The notes: generated by a model not told the origin, from the letters alone. A stretch of 14,997 nucleotides of DNA from an uncultured Peptococcaceae bacterium (GCA_900553245.1 USCP01000022.1:1-14997), one strand, 5' to 3'. Positions 5,933 through 14,370 are shown, numbered from the stretch's first letter. Translations and numbers: made by a program.

Positions 5933-6745
5933 ATGGATACGAAGAATTTATATAAGATTTCAGAGGTGGCGCACGCTTGTAACGTGTCGCGAAGCACCAT
6001 TTTGCGAATGGAGGAAAAGGGACTGCTGACGCCCTACTATGTATCGGCGGACAGCGGGCGGCGTTATTATGACAATTACGATGTGGCGAAGATCAACCAT
6101 ATAGAGCATTTTAAGGAGATGGGGCTGACAACGGATGAAATCCTTGCCTACTACGATTCTAAGGGAGGAGAGCAGGCGGTATTACAGCGTCTAGAGGAAA
6201 AGCTCTATCATTTTCAGCGCAGTGTAGAGGAAATGCGTGTGCGGGTTCGCAGAACAGCGGATATAACGGTGCAGTTGATTGATATGCCGGCAGAGGTTTG
6301 CTGTGTGCGACGCGGAGAGGGGCGCACGGCGGAGGACGTTGCATCGGTGATGTTTGATTTTTATACGGATTGCGTCAAGCGTGGTGTGAATTTAGCGCGC
6401 AGACCACTGTTTACTGTATTGGAGAGCCACGCTTATATGGAAAGAAATTTTGAGCGTGGACTGTTTCCTTTTCAGGTGTGTATCCCGGTGATGGCGGACA
6501 AGGCACCGGCGGATGCCGTAGAATTTCCGGCGTGCAAGGCGCTGACGGTGGTTTATTACGGTGGCTACCATCGTAATAATGAGGCTTGGGCACGCTTGGC
6601 GAAAGAAATCAAGGAACGCGACTTGATGCCTACGGATTGGCCGCGCTCGATTGGTGTGGTTGCAGATTATACGGGACGAGAAATTGACAGAGAACGCTGG
6701 TGCACGCGTATTGCGGTGCCGGTGGCACCGGCAGTACATGAATAG
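5933..6745 (+). CDS. MerR-family regulator with GyrI-like ligand-binding domain
   Basis: This is a 270-residue transcription factor resembling BmrR-type drug- or ligand-sensing MerR proteins. The MerR winged helix-turn-helix spans about 7-75 (YKISEVAHACNVSRSTILRM, then GRRYYDNYDVAKINHI). A dimerising helix follows (about 77-110). The C-terminal 111-265 matches the GyrI-like effector domain, with YYGGYHRNNEAWARL and a closing RERWCTRIAVPV strand. The start at 5933 is used because agagga lies 7 nt upstream; the in-frame ATG at 5912 has no site. No efflux pump or enzyme gene is paired with it: the next gene has its own promoter. Codon choice (more gcg, cgc, ctg) differs from the operon at 10800-14350, which hints at separate origin. 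The inducer cannot be inferred. Confidence 0.9.
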   Translation: MDTKNLYKISEVAHACNVSRSTILRMEEKGLLTPYYVSADSGRRYYDNYDVAKINHIEHFKEMGLTTDEILAYYDSKGGEQAVLQRLEEKLYHFQRSVEEMRVRVRRTADITVQLIDMPAEVCCVRRGEGRTAEDVASVMFDFYTDCVKRGVNLARRPLFTVLESHAYMERNFERGLFPFQVCIPVMADKAPADAVEFPACKALTVVYYGGYHRNNEAWARLAKEIKERDLMPTDWPRSIGVVADYTGREIDRERWCTRIAVPVAPAVHE

Positions 6746-6798
6746 GTGCGTCAAATTGGGCTGAAATGTGGGGATATTGTGAGGTTTTCAAAAAAACC

Positions 6799-6827
6799 TG
6801 CTCATAATTGTCATTGTATAGTATAAT
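6799..6827 (+). promoter_or_regulatory. Probable promoter of the DUF975-sppA pair
   Basis: A perfect TATAAT lies at 6822-6827, with a weak -35 (tgctca at 6799-6804, 17-bp spacer). Its position, 47 bp before the start codon, fits the leader. A short A/T-rich hairpin just upstream (6782-6799) may end the regulator transcript but has no T tail. Confidence 0.45.
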
Positions 6828-6873
6828 AGGTCAAGAATTATTACTTTATATATCATATTTAAGGAGGGCTCAT

Positions 6874-7935
6874 ATGTCGAACTATTCGCATGTATTTCCG
6901 CGGGCGGAGCTCAAAGCGGAAGCCAAACGATTGATGCGTCCAAACTGGGTGACCATCTTGCTTGTGACGTTGATTTATTTGATTTTTATGGGGATTGATG
7001 GATATACCTATTCCAGCTATCTCCCAAGCACGACGGTGACGACTTCAAGCGGTGAATTTTATTATTCCGTATCCGGTGCATCCGGGCTCTATGCCACCTA
7101 TATGGGGGACAACATGGACCTCGGGCACATGGTGCTTGGGGCGTTGATTGCTTTTATTTCCGCCATCTTGATTCAAGGGGTTATGAGCTATTGCTACACC
7201 GCCTTTTTTATTAGAATGGCAGAGCATAAGGGCGAAAAAATGACCTTCACCACCTTTGTCGAAGGCTTTAGCGATGCCATTAAGGCAGTGTTGGCGTTCT
7301 TGTGGCAATACCTTTGGACGATGATTTGGGGCTTAACCGCCCTTCCGGGTGTGGTGCTGGTTTTGATTGGTTCCTTTGCCTTTTTTGAACCAGGCGTTGG
7401 CGATGGCACTTTGACTGCGATGGTGCTTATTGGGGTCTTCTTACTCATTGCCGCAGCAATTATTACAGTGATGGCGACCTTGCGCTATGTGTTTATGTAT
7501 CAAATCATCGCCGACGGGCGTGGCAAAATTGGCGCGCGTCAGTCCATGCGTTATTCTATTGCGATGCTCAAAAACCATCTTGGGGATGTGTTCTTCTTGG
7601 CACTTTCTTTCTTGCCATGGTTATTGTTAGGGGCGTTTACTTTTGGAATCGCTTTCTTTTATGTTTTGCCATACATGGAATCCACCTATGCGTTGAGCTA
7701 TCAGTGGTTCCGTGACGAGGCTTTCCGTGAAGGCCGTTTGGATCCGGCTGCCCTTGGCTATGTTGAGCAAAAAAGCGCACCGGTAGCCACCCCTCAAGCA
7801 CCGCTTACCACCAAGGCCGAAGCGGCAGCGCCGGAGATTGCTGACAGTGATGCCGTCGATGTTGTGCCGGTGGCAGAGGATGCGCCGGTGGTCAATGAGG
7901 CGGACGATACAACAAAGGAGGAACGCCATGAGTGA
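6874..7935 (+). CDS. DUF975 family integral membrane protein
   Basis: This 353-residue polytopic membrane protein starts with the family's typical RAELKAEAKRLMRPNW (10-25). About five to six hydrophobic segments follow (near 25-41, 86-108, 140-170, 178-202 and 240-266). The cytosolic-looking motif DGRGKIGARQSMRYSIAMLK (214-233), with Met-Lys and Asn-His next, is also typical of DUF975. The function of the family is unknown. After about residue 298 there is an Ala/Pro/Asp/Glu-rich tail of about 55 residues, probably disordered. The start at 6874 has AAGGAGGG 5 nt upstream; the longer frame from 6808 would begin upstream of the likely transcription start. Its last 8 bp overlap the start of sppA, so translation of the two is probably coupled and a shared membrane-linked role is plausible. 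Confidence 0.88.
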   Translation: MSNYSHVFPRAELKAEAKRLMRPNWVTILLVTLIYLIFMGIDGYTYSSYLPSTTVTTSSGEFYYSVSGASGLYATYMGDNMDLGHMVLGALIAFISAILIQGVMSYCYTAFFIRMAEHKGEKMTFTTFVEGFSDAIKAVLAFLWQYLWTMIWGLTALPGVVLVLIGSFAFFEPGVGDGTLTAMVLIGVFLLIAAAIITVMATLRYVFMYQIIADGRGKIGARQSMRYSIAMLKNHLGDVFFLALSFLPWLLLGAFTFGIAFFYVLPYMESTYALSYQWFRDEAFREGRLDPAALGYVEQKSAPVATPQAPLTTKAEAAAPEIADSDAVDVVPVAEDAPVVNEADDTTKEERHE

Positions 7936-8956
7936 ACCTAATCAACAGCCATACATGCGTGTCGATGACCTGCATGAGCATGCGGCGTCATCATCGGATG
8001 CGCCTAAGAAGAAAAAGAAACGCGGCAAGTGGTTGGCGTTTTTTGTAGCCATTGGGATTTTGGTGGTCTGTGCTGCCATTGCGGGTGGGCAGTTCTTTGC
8101 TGACACCGCCCATGACGGTCCCTTTGCCAGCGGTGAAAAAAACGTGGTCATGATTGACGTGAAGGGCGAGATTACTGCCGAAGGCGATACCTACAATCAA
8201 CAATTTATTTTGAATCAAATCAACGAAGCGAAAAACGACAGTGATAACAAGGCCATTCTTTTGATGCTCGATACCCCTGGTGGCAGTGTCTACGAATGTG
8301 ACGAGGTTTACAATAAGCTCCTTGAGTACAAAAAGGAAACCAAGCGTCCGATTTACGCGTATTGTGAATCCATGTGTGCTTCGGCAGGGTACTATATTGC
8401 CAGCACCGCCGATGCCATCTATGCCAATCGCAACAGCCTCGTTGGTTCTATTGGCGTCATTACCGGTCAATTTGTGGACGCCACCCAGCTTTTGGATGAT
8501 TTGGGCGTGAAGATTACCACTGTGCACAGCGGCGCCAATAAGCTCATGGGTGCGATGTACGAAGCCCCAACGGAAGAGCAAATTGCCATCATGCAAAGCA
8601 TCAGCGATGAATACTATGCCCAATTTGTGGGCGTGGTGGCAGACGGGCGCGGGATGACCACCGAGCAAGTAAAGGCCCTTGCCGACGGGCGTATTTATTC
8701 TGCCAGTCAAGCCAAAGGCAATGGCCTGATTGATGAAATCGGTACCATCGACGATATGGACAAGCACATCAAGAAGGAGGTTGGCGAGAATGTGCGCTTC
8801 TATCATGAGGTCTATGAACAAAGCCCTTATGCCTCTCTCCTTGGAGGATTAAAGAGTGCCATCGACAGCCGCTCGATGTCCAGTGAGTTGGCAAGCAGCG
8901 TGAAGACCATCGAAGAGATGAATATCACCGAACCGATGTATCTCTATCAACCGTAA
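7928..8956 (+). CDS. sppA: Signal peptide peptidase SppA, short 36K-type
   Basis: This is a 342-residue membrane-anchored serine protease of family S49, which degrades cleaved signal peptides at the outer face of the membrane. A cytosolic Lys-rich stretch (27-34) precedes a single transmembrane helix (about 35-54). The protease domain shows LMLDTPGGSVYECDEVY (112-128), nucleophile S152 in MCASAGYYIAS, SLVGSIGVITG (170-180) and the general-base K205 in VHSGANKLMG. ADGRIYSASQAKGNGLIDEIG follows further on. The size matches the single-repeat Bacillus type rather than the 67-kDa E. coli form. The start at 7928 has AAAGGAGG 6 nt upstream and lies inside the 3' end of the DUF975 gene. A terminator follows at once. 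Confidence 0.95.
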   Translation: MSEPNQQPYMRVDDLHEHAASSSDAPKKKKKRGKWLAFFVAIGILVVCAAIAGGQFFADTAHDGPFASGEKNVVMIDVKGEITAEGDTYNQQFILNQINEAKNDSDNKAILLMLDTPGGSVYECDEVYNKLLEYKKETKRPIYAYCESMCASAGYYIASTADAIYANRNSLVGSIGVITGQFVDATQLLDDLGVKITTVHSGANKLMGAMYEAPTEEQIAIMQSISDEYYAQFVGVVADGRGMTTEQVKALADGRIYSASQAKGNGLIDEIGTIDDMDKHIKKEVGENVRFYHEVYEQSPYASLLGGLKSAIDSRSMSSELASSVKTIEEMNITEPMYLYQP

Positions 8957-8961
8957 GTTTT

Positions 8962-8995
8962 AGAGCCGCAGACCATAGGTCTGTGGCTCTTTTTC
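8962..8995 (+). terminator. Terminator of the DUF975-sppA unit
   Basis: Arms agagccgcagacc (8962-8974) and ggtctgtggctct (8978-8990) pair over 13 positions with one G-T type pair around a 3-nt loop, followed by ttttt. The T tail abuts the next promoter. Confidence 0.9.
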
Positions 8996-9024
8996 TTGAC
9001 TTTGCGGGGGCTTACGCATAAAAT
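8996..9024 (+). promoter_or_regulatory. Promoter of the serine T-box operon
   Basis: TTGACT (8996-9001), a 17-bp spacer and TAAAAT (9019-9024) give a strong sigma-A match. Transcription would begin near 9031, at the 5' edge of the T-box leader. Confidence 0.75.
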
Positions 9025-9030
9025 AAAAGG

Positions 9031-9243
9031 AGCTATGAAGGGGCTTATTGTACCATTCTTTATCTAGAGAGCCGGTGGTTGCTGCAAACCGGTTAAAGAG
9101 GGTATGATGTTCCACCCCGGAGCGTTGGTGTAATGGCCACGGTTGGCACCGTTATCTGCCGCAAAGTGATGACGGTATGTGCCGTCATAAACTGGGTGGT
9201 ACCGCGGAATTCTCCGTCCCTATGTGATAGGGGCGGTTTTTTT
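9031..9243 (+). promoter_or_regulatory. T-box riboswitch, probably serine-specific
   Basis: This leader binds uncharged tRNA and lets transcription continue. The core T-box, TGGGTGGTACCGCGG (9193-9207), is unmistakable. Stem I shows the agaga / ggttgctg apical features (9066-9083), closed by the ccggt...accgg arms (9072-9093). On its 3' side TCC (9111-9113), followed by A, sits where the specifier codon is expected, and adjacent cccc can pair with gggg near 9040. TCC encodes serine, which agrees with the SerA-like and serS genes downstream. The overlapping TTC would mean Phe, but its next base is not a purine. The specifier was placed by eye. Confidence 0.93.
9214..9243 (+). terminator. Conditional terminator of the T-box leader
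   Basis: Stem ccgtcccta (9214-9222) with taggggcgg (9228-9236), one T-G pair, is followed by seven Ts. The 5' arm follows the T-box core, so formation of the antiterminator would compete with it. Confidence 0.88.
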
Positions 9244-9262
9244 ATTTTTAGGAGGAATAGGC

Positions 9263-10777
9263 ATGAACATCCTATTAGAGGAACAGCTTTGCGACGAAGC
9301 CATGGATGCATTGCAGGCTTCGGGTGCAGAGGTCGCCATTGACCCAAGCCTTGACGGAATCGGTGTGGCGGATGCGGTGATTTTGACCGGACGCAGTCCT
9401 GTCCCTGATGCCTTATATGAGGAACAATCCCCACTTTCTGTGGTGGGCTGTTTGAGCGCGAATAATGCAAACTTTGATTTATCACGTGCGACCCGTGCCG
9501 GCCGCATGGTGTTGGTGCCGCATTACGGTGAGGCTGCTTCAGTCGCGGAATATGCCATGCGCGCGATGCTTGATATGGCACGCAATCGTGCAGATGGTGC
9601 CGTTGAGCTTAAGGGTAAGACCATCGGTTTTTTGGGATTTCCTCCATTAGCGGGAGAAATTGCTCAGCGTGCCAATGCCTTTGGCATGAAGGGCCTTTGC
9701 TATGACCCTGAACTGAACCGTGGTCGTGCCATGCTGCACAATGTCGAGCGCACCAATTTGGTGGACCTGTTTGTACGCAGCGACTTTGTGCTTTTGGTGC
9801 AGCCTGCCAGCGAGTGGAGCAAGGGCATGATTGGCAAGGATGAAATCCAGCTTCTGCAAAAGGGCGCTGGGTTGATTTGCCTGACCGACCCACAGATTTT
9901 CCGTTGGGATGAATTGGTGATGGCCCTCGATTGGGAATACCTCACCCATTTTGCCATTGATTTGCCACAAAACCGTGCCCACTTGGCGCGGGAGGTCAAA
10001 AAATACGGCCTCGTTACGGTGAGTGAGGCTGCCAATACCCGCGAAGCCCGCTTGGCCAATCAGGTGGAAATGACGCAAGACGTGGTGGCAGCGTTGCGTG
10101 GGGCACAATCGTGGTTCGCCGTTAATATGACGCGCGTACACCTTGCCAACCTAAAAGAAGGCAGTGAATGGTGTAATCTCGCCCATACTCTGGGGCTCTT
10201 TATGGGGCAACGCATGAAGGGCATTGGTGGCAAATGCACCATTACCGAAAGTGGCAATGTGCCATGTACCGAAAGTGATGCCATTGTGGCAGCCCTTTTG
10301 GAGGGGATGGCAAAGGGCCTTGGTGAAACCACGATTAACCGCATCAATGCGGTTTTGTGGGCAGAAGAAAAAGGCTTAAATTTAAGCATCGAAAAGATTC
10401 CGGATGCAGCGGAAAGTCGTTTGCATCTTTCGGTGGAAACCCGCGAAAGCCATTTGCAAGTGGCTGGGACCCGAAGCGGCGAGCAGTCCATTATTGTACA
10501 GGTGGACGATTATGTGGTGCATGCGCAACCACGCACCCATTTGCTCTTGGTGCCGCATATCAATCGCCCAGGCTTGGTGGGGCAGATTGGGACCCTTTTG
10601 GGCGAAAAAAATGTGAACATCGCAGAAATGGTACTCGGCCATAAGCCGCAGGATCGCACCACTGCGTTGATGTGGATCCATATCGAAGAAGCACTGGATA
10701 AATCCATCAGCGAAGAAAGTCGTAAGCTCGCCAGTGTGCTTAATATGGAATATATTCATTTACCAAATCAAGTTTGA
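9263..10777 (+). CDS. SerA-like protein with degenerate active site (probable pseudoenzyme)
   Basis: This 504-residue protein has the full layout of a 3-phosphoglycerate dehydrogenase: split catalytic domain with inserted Rossmann domain (1-285), ASB-like domain (about 290-415) and C-terminal ACT domain (about 425-500). Yet its active site is gone. GxGxxG reads GFPPLA (125-130); the ARGG catalytic Arg aligns with D209 in LTDPQIF; DVFExEP reads IDLPQNR (232-238), without the catalytic Glu; and TPHLGAST reads TVSEAANT (252-259), so the catalytic His is Ser. The ACT domain keeps the serine-site pattern HxNxPG (432-437, H432 and N434) and NVNIAEM with N452. It therefore probably binds serine but does not oxidise phosphoglycerate. 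RBS aggagga precedes ATG 9263. It lies between a serine T-box and serS. It could regulate or partner a true SerA encoded elsewhere. Confidence 0.88.
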   Translation: MNILLEEQLCDEAMDALQASGAEVAIDPSLDGIGVADAVILTGRSPVPDALYEEQSPLSVVGCLSANNANFDLSRATRAGRMVLVPHYGEAASVAEYAMRAMLDMARNRADGAVELKGKTIGFLGFPPLAGEIAQRANAFGMKGLCYDPELNRGRAMLHNVERTNLVDLFVRSDFVLLVQPASEWSKGMIGKDEIQLLQKGAGLICLTDPQIFRWDELVMALDWEYLTHFAIDLPQNRAHLAREVKKYGLVTVSEAANTREARLANQVEMTQDVVAALRGAQSWFAVNMTRVHLANLKEGSEWCNLAHTLGLFMGQRMKGIGGKCTITESGNVPCTESDAIVAALLEGMAKGLGETTINRINAVLWAEEKGLNLSIEKIPDAAESRLHLSVETRESHLQVAGTRSGEQSIIVQVDDYVVHAQPRTHLLLVPHINRPGLVGQIGTLLGEKNVNIAEMVLGHKPQDRTTALMWIHIEEALDKSISEESRKLASVLNMEYIHLPNQV

Positions 10778-10799
10778 TTCTATTTAGGAGGGACTACTA

Positions 10800-12065
10800 A
10801 TGTTAGATATTAAAGAAATGCGTCGTGACCCTGAACGTGTGGCAAAGGCGGTTGGCCGCCGTGGCAAAGAAATTGATATGAAGCCTTTCCTCGAAGCTGA
10901 TGAAAAGCGTCGTCAAATCATCGCAAAGGTCGAAGAATTACAAGCACAACGTAACGCCAAGAGTAAGGAAGTCGGCCAACTCAAGCGCAACGGTGAAAAT
11001 GCCGATGCACTGATGGCAGAAGTGAGTGCGATTAAGGAAGAAATCGAAAAGCTCGAAGCGTCCAAGGAAGATGTGGACAAATTCGTGACTGAGTTTGTCG
11101 CAAGTATTCCGAACATGCCAAAGGATGACATTCCGGACGGCGGCGAAGACGACTACCATGTAGAACGTACCTGGGGCACCCCACGTGAGTTCGATTTTGA
11201 ACCAAAGGCGCACTGGGAACTCGGCGAAGCCCTCGATATTCTCGACTTCAACCGTGCCGCAAAGGTCACCGGTAGCCGCTTTGTGTTCTACAAAGGCTTG
11301 GCTGCACGCTTGGAACGTGCTGTGATTGCATTCATGATTGATATGCACACCGACAAGCACGGCTATACCGAACTCATTCCACCATACATGACCAACAGCA
11401 CCTCTGACTTTGGGACCGGTCAATTGCCTAAGTTTGCGGAAGACATGTTCCATTTGGAAAACACCGACTACTACCTCATTCCAACCGCGGAAGTGCCTGT
11501 GACCAACTACCACAGAGATGAAATCCTCACCGAAAAGGATCTCCCTGTCAAATACTGTGCATTCAGCCCATGCTTCCGTTCCGAAGCCGGTTCTGCCGGT
11601 CGTGACACCCGTGGGATTATTCGTCAACACCAATTCCACAAAGTAGAAATGGTGAAGCTTGCACATCCTGACCATTCCTGGGAAGAACTCGAAAGCCTTA
11701 CCAACGATGCAGAAGAAGTGCTCCAAGCATTGGGCCTTCCATATCGTGTGATTACCTTGGCAGCAGGGGACATCGGCTTTAGCTCCGCAAAGACCTACGA
11801 CATCGAAGTATGGCTTCCAAGCTACGGCAAGTATCGTGAAATCTCCTCCTGCTCCAACTTTGTAGATTTCCAAGCACGCCGTGCCAATATCCGCTTCCGT
11901 GACAACGATGGCAAGGTGCGTTATGTGCATACCTTAAACGGTTCCGGCTTGGCAGTAGGTCGTACCGTTTCTGCAATCATGGAAAACTACCAAAACGAAG
12001 ACGGCAGCATCACCATTCCGGAAGCACTCGTTCCTTACATGCACGGTTACACTGAAATTCGCTAA
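10800..12065 (+). CDS. serS: Seryl-tRNA synthetase
   Basis: This 421-residue class II aminoacyl-tRNA synthetase charges tRNA-Ser (and tRNA-Sec where present) with serine. The N-terminal antiparallel coiled-coil arm that contacts the tRNA long variable arm is visible (about 30-100, rich in Lys/Glu). The catalytic part shows the TGQLPKF block (206-212), LIPTAEVPVTN (227-236), motif 2 FSPCFRSEAGSAGRDTRGIIR (255-275), QFHKVEM (278-284), the EISSCSNFVDFQARR signature (347-361) and motif 3 GSGLAVGRTVSAIMENYQ (381-398). All key residues seem intact and the length is normal. ATG 10800 follows a ggaggg site, 22 bp after the SerA-like gene. The T-box leader would raise expression when tRNA-Ser is uncharged. 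Confidence 0.98.
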   Translation: MLDIKEMRRDPERVAKAVGRRGKEIDMKPFLEADEKRRQIIAKVEELQAQRNAKSKEVGQLKRNGENADALMAEVSAIKEEIEKLEASKEDVDKFVTEFVASIPNMPKDDIPDGGEDDYHVERTWGTPREFDFEPKAHWELGEALDILDFNRAAKVTGSRFVFYKGLAARLERAVIAFMIDMHTDKHGYTELIPPYMTNSTSDFGTGQLPKFAEDMFHLENTDYYLIPTAEVPVTNYHRDEILTEKDLPVKYCAFSPCFRSEAGSAGRDTRGIIRQHQFHKVEMVKLAHPDHSWEELESLTNDAEEVLQALGLPYRVITLAAGDIGFSSAKTYDIEVWLPSYGKYREISSCSNFVDFQARRANIRFRDNDGKVRYVHTLNGSGLAVGRTVSAIMENYQNEDGSITIPEALVPYMHGYTEIR

Positions 12066-12087
12066 TTTGTAAGGGGATATGGAATCA

Positions 12088-13488
12088 ATGAAAAAAGAAT
12101 TGGATTTTACACGCATTCATCGATTCGTATTCGATGATGTACATATCATGCTCGACGTCAACAGTGGCTCTGTCCATGTGACTGACGAAGCAGTGGATGC
12201 CTTCTTGGATGCCCTCGAAGAAGGCCAAGGGTGGGACGATGCCATTGCAATCACCGCAAAGACCTACGGCGAAGAAGATGCCAAGGACATTGCCGAAGGC
12301 ATTGAATATTTGATTGACGAAGGCATGCTCTTTAGCGATGTGGACTTTGGCGATTATACTCCGCATACTCAACCAATCGTTAAAGCGATGTGCTTGCACA
12401 TGGCTCACGACTGCAATTTGCGCTGCGGCTATTGCTTTGCCGATACCGGCGCATATGGCGGTGGGCGCTCACTTATGAGCCTCGAAGTCGGCAAGAAAGC
12501 CATCGACTTCCTCATGGAAGCAAGTAAGCATCGCACCCACGTTGAAATTGACTTCTTTGGCGGCGAACCACTCTTGAACATGGATGTGTGCAAGCAAGTG
12601 GCAGAATACGCCAAGGAAAAGGCCGCTGAAAAGGGCAAAATCGTGAAGATGACCATGACCACCAACGGCGTGCTCTTAGACGATGCCTGCGCTGCTTGGC
12701 TCAACGAAGAAGAAATGGATGCCGTTCTTTCCTTGGACGCGCCTCCTCTGGTGCATGACATCATGCGTCGCTTTGCCGGCGGTCAACCAAGCTATGAAGT
12801 GTGCAAAAACCACTTCCAAAAGTTTGTTGACGGTCGTGACCACAAGCAATACTATCTCCGTGGGACCTACACCCACTTCAACCCTGATTTTGCCAAGGAT
12901 GCCATCCACATGGCAGATGACCTGGGCTTCAAGGAACTCTCCTTGGAACCGGTGGTAGGGCCAAAGGAATTGCCTTACACCTTGACCGAAGAAGACAAGC
13001 CGGTCATCCTTGAAAACTACAATATCCTCGCACGTCACTACCTCCAACGTTGGCGTGAAGGCAAGGGCTACAATTTCTTCCACTTTAATGTGGACTTTAC
13101 CGGTGGCCCATGCTTGCCAAAACGCTTGAGCGGTTGTGGCTCCGGTCATGACTACCTCGCCGTGAGTCCGGAAGGGGATCTCTACCCTTGCCACCAATTC
13201 GTGGGCGAAGAAGATTACAAAATGGGGACCGTTTTCACTGGCATCGAAAAGCCTGAAATCGCCGAACGTTTCCAAAAGGCCAACGTCCTCACTAAGCCAA
13301 CCTGCATGAAATGCTGGGCACGCTTCTTCTGCAGCGGCGGTTGCCATGCCAACAACATCCGTTACGGCGGTGGCATCAACGAACCGTACGAATACGGTTG
13401 CGACTTGCAACGCAAGCGCATTGAAGCCGCCATCTATGTACAAACCGTGAAGATGCTCGAAAGCGCCGAAGGAGGCGAGGACCAATGA
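12088..13488 (+). CDS. scfB: SCIFF-type radical SAM maturase (thioether-forming, SPASM domain)
   Basis: This 466-residue radical SAM enzyme matches the maturases that form Cys thioether crosslinks in SCIFF ranthipeptides. The N-terminal part (IHRF then IMLDVNSGSVHVTDE, 10-34) is the characteristic opening that recognises the precursor. The radical SAM cluster motif is CNLRCGYC (C109, C113, C116), followed by FFGGEPLLN (156-164) and MTTNGVLL. The C-terminal SPASM domain carries eight cysteines (C342, C350, C368, C406, C409, C415, C419, C438) that would hold two auxiliary 4Fe-4S clusters. ATG 12088 is preferred because gga lies 10 nt upstream; ATG 12079 would be almost on top of it. The usual scfA gene (a peptide of about 45 residues with six Cys) is not adjacent. 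The gene is 22 bp from serS and overlaps pheA by 4 bp. Confidence 0.9.
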   Translation: MKKELDFTRIHRFVFDDVHIMLDVNSGSVHVTDEAVDAFLDALEEGQGWDDAIAITAKTYGEEDAKDIAEGIEYLIDEGMLFSDVDFGDYTPHTQPIVKAMCLHMAHDCNLRCGYCFADTGAYGGGRSLMSLEVGKKAIDFLMEASKHRTHVEIDFFGGEPLLNMDVCKQVAEYAKEKAAEKGKIVKMTMTTNGVLLDDACAAWLNEEEMDAVLSLDAPPLVHDIMRRFAGGQPSYEVCKNHFQKFVDGRDHKQYYLRGTYTHFNPDFAKDAIHMADDLGFKELSLEPVVGPKELPYTLTEEDKPVILENYNILARHYLQRWREGKGYNFFHFNVDFTGGPCLPKRLSGCGSGHDYLAVSPEGDLYPCHQFVGEEDYKMGTVFTGIEKPEIAERFQKANVLTKPTCMKCWARFFCSGGCHANNIRYGGGINEPYEYGCDLQRKRIEAAIYVQTVKMLESAEGGEDQ

Positions 13489-14351
13489 GTGGTCTCTTGC
13501 CATCCTTTGCAGACCCTGTAAAAGCCCCTCGTGTGGCCTTTCAGGGGATTGAAGGCTCCTTTAGCGACGGCGCCTGCCAAAAGGTCTTTGGCCCTGAGGT
13601 GGAACGCGTTGGCATGCCACACTTTCACTATGTGGTAGAAGCGGTGTGCAAGGGGGAATTCGATTACGGCGTGCTCCCAATCGAAAACTCTTCCACCGGG
13701 AGCATCAATGACGTGTATGATTTGCTCAACGACAACCCATGCTACATTGTGGGTGAAACCGCCCTTGAAATCACCCAAAACCTTATGGCGGTACCGGGCA
13801 CTAAGCTTGAGGATGTGAAATTTGTCTATTCCCATCCCCAAGGCCTCGGTCAAAGCCAACGCTTTTTATTGCAGCATGGCATTGAGCCACGCCCTTATGC
13901 GGATACTGCAATGAGCGCACGCTTCATTGCCGAAACCTGTCCGGAAGGCGGCGCAGCCATTGCTTCCAAGCAAGCGGCAGAAGTGTACGGCCTAGATATT
14001 TTGGTGCCACACGTCAATTTCAACTACTCCAATATCACTCGCTTTGTGGTGATTCGTAAAGACCCTGAAATCACCGATGCTCAAAACAAGGTCAGCGTGG
14101 TCTTTAAGACCGCCCACCGTCCGGGGGCACTCCTTGAAGCATTGCGCTTTATTGCCGATGCCCACATCGACATGAGCCGCATTGAATCACGTCCGGTGAT
14201 TGGCAAGCCTTGGGAATACAGCTTCTATGTGGACCTTTTAGGGCGTTGGGACAATGCGGATTTTATCCATTGTCTGGAACAAATGCAGGAAGTCACCGAA
14301 GATTTCCGCGTTTTGGGTACCTACGAAGCCGCAGAGCCGCACTATCTCTAA
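13485..14351 (+). CDS. pheA: Prephenate dehydratase with ACT domain
   Basis: This 288-residue enzyme converts prephenate to phenylpyruvate, the committed step of phenylalanine synthesis. The catalytic domain shows FQGIEGSFSDGA (19-30), GVLPIENSSTGSIND (62-76), SHPQGLGQ (116-123) and the hallmark Thr-Arg-Phe in NITRFVVI (183-190). The ACT domain (about 203-280) keeps both phenylalanine-site motifs, GALL (214-217) and ESRP (234-237), so feedback inhibition by phenylalanine is expected. There is no chorismate mutase domain, as is usual for Bacillota. Its ATG overlaps the TGA of scfB (ATGA), so it is translationally coupled to the radical SAM gene. No separate promoter or terminator is visible before it, hence it should be on the serine T-box transcript. 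Confidence 0.97.
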   Translation: MSGLLPSFADPVKAPRVAFQGIEGSFSDGACQKVFGPEVERVGMPHFHYVVEAVCKGEFDYGVLPIENSSTGSINDVYDLLNDNPCYIVGETALEITQNLMAVPGTKLEDVKFVYSHPQGLGQSQRFLLQHGIEPRPYADTAMSARFIAETCPEGGAAIASKQAAEVYGLDILVPHVNFNYSNITRFVVIRKDPEITDAQNKVSVVFKTAHRPGALLEALRFIADAHIDMSRIESRPVIGKPWEYSFYVDLLGRWDNADFIHCLEQMQEVTEDFRVLGTYEAAEPHYL

Positions 14352-14370
14352 ATCGAAAGGAGATGCCATA

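Noticed and set aside
9110..9112. TTC as a phenylalanine specifier in the T-box leader
   Set aside because: It overlaps the serine codon TCC by two bases, but TCC is followed by the expected purine, and the first downstream genes are SerA-like and serS; pheA is only the fourth gene.
10938..11930. A 330-codon open frame on the minus strand opposite serS
   Set aside because: It mirrors the codon bias of serS, has no recognisable domain and has no independent promoter or ribosome binding site that I could see.
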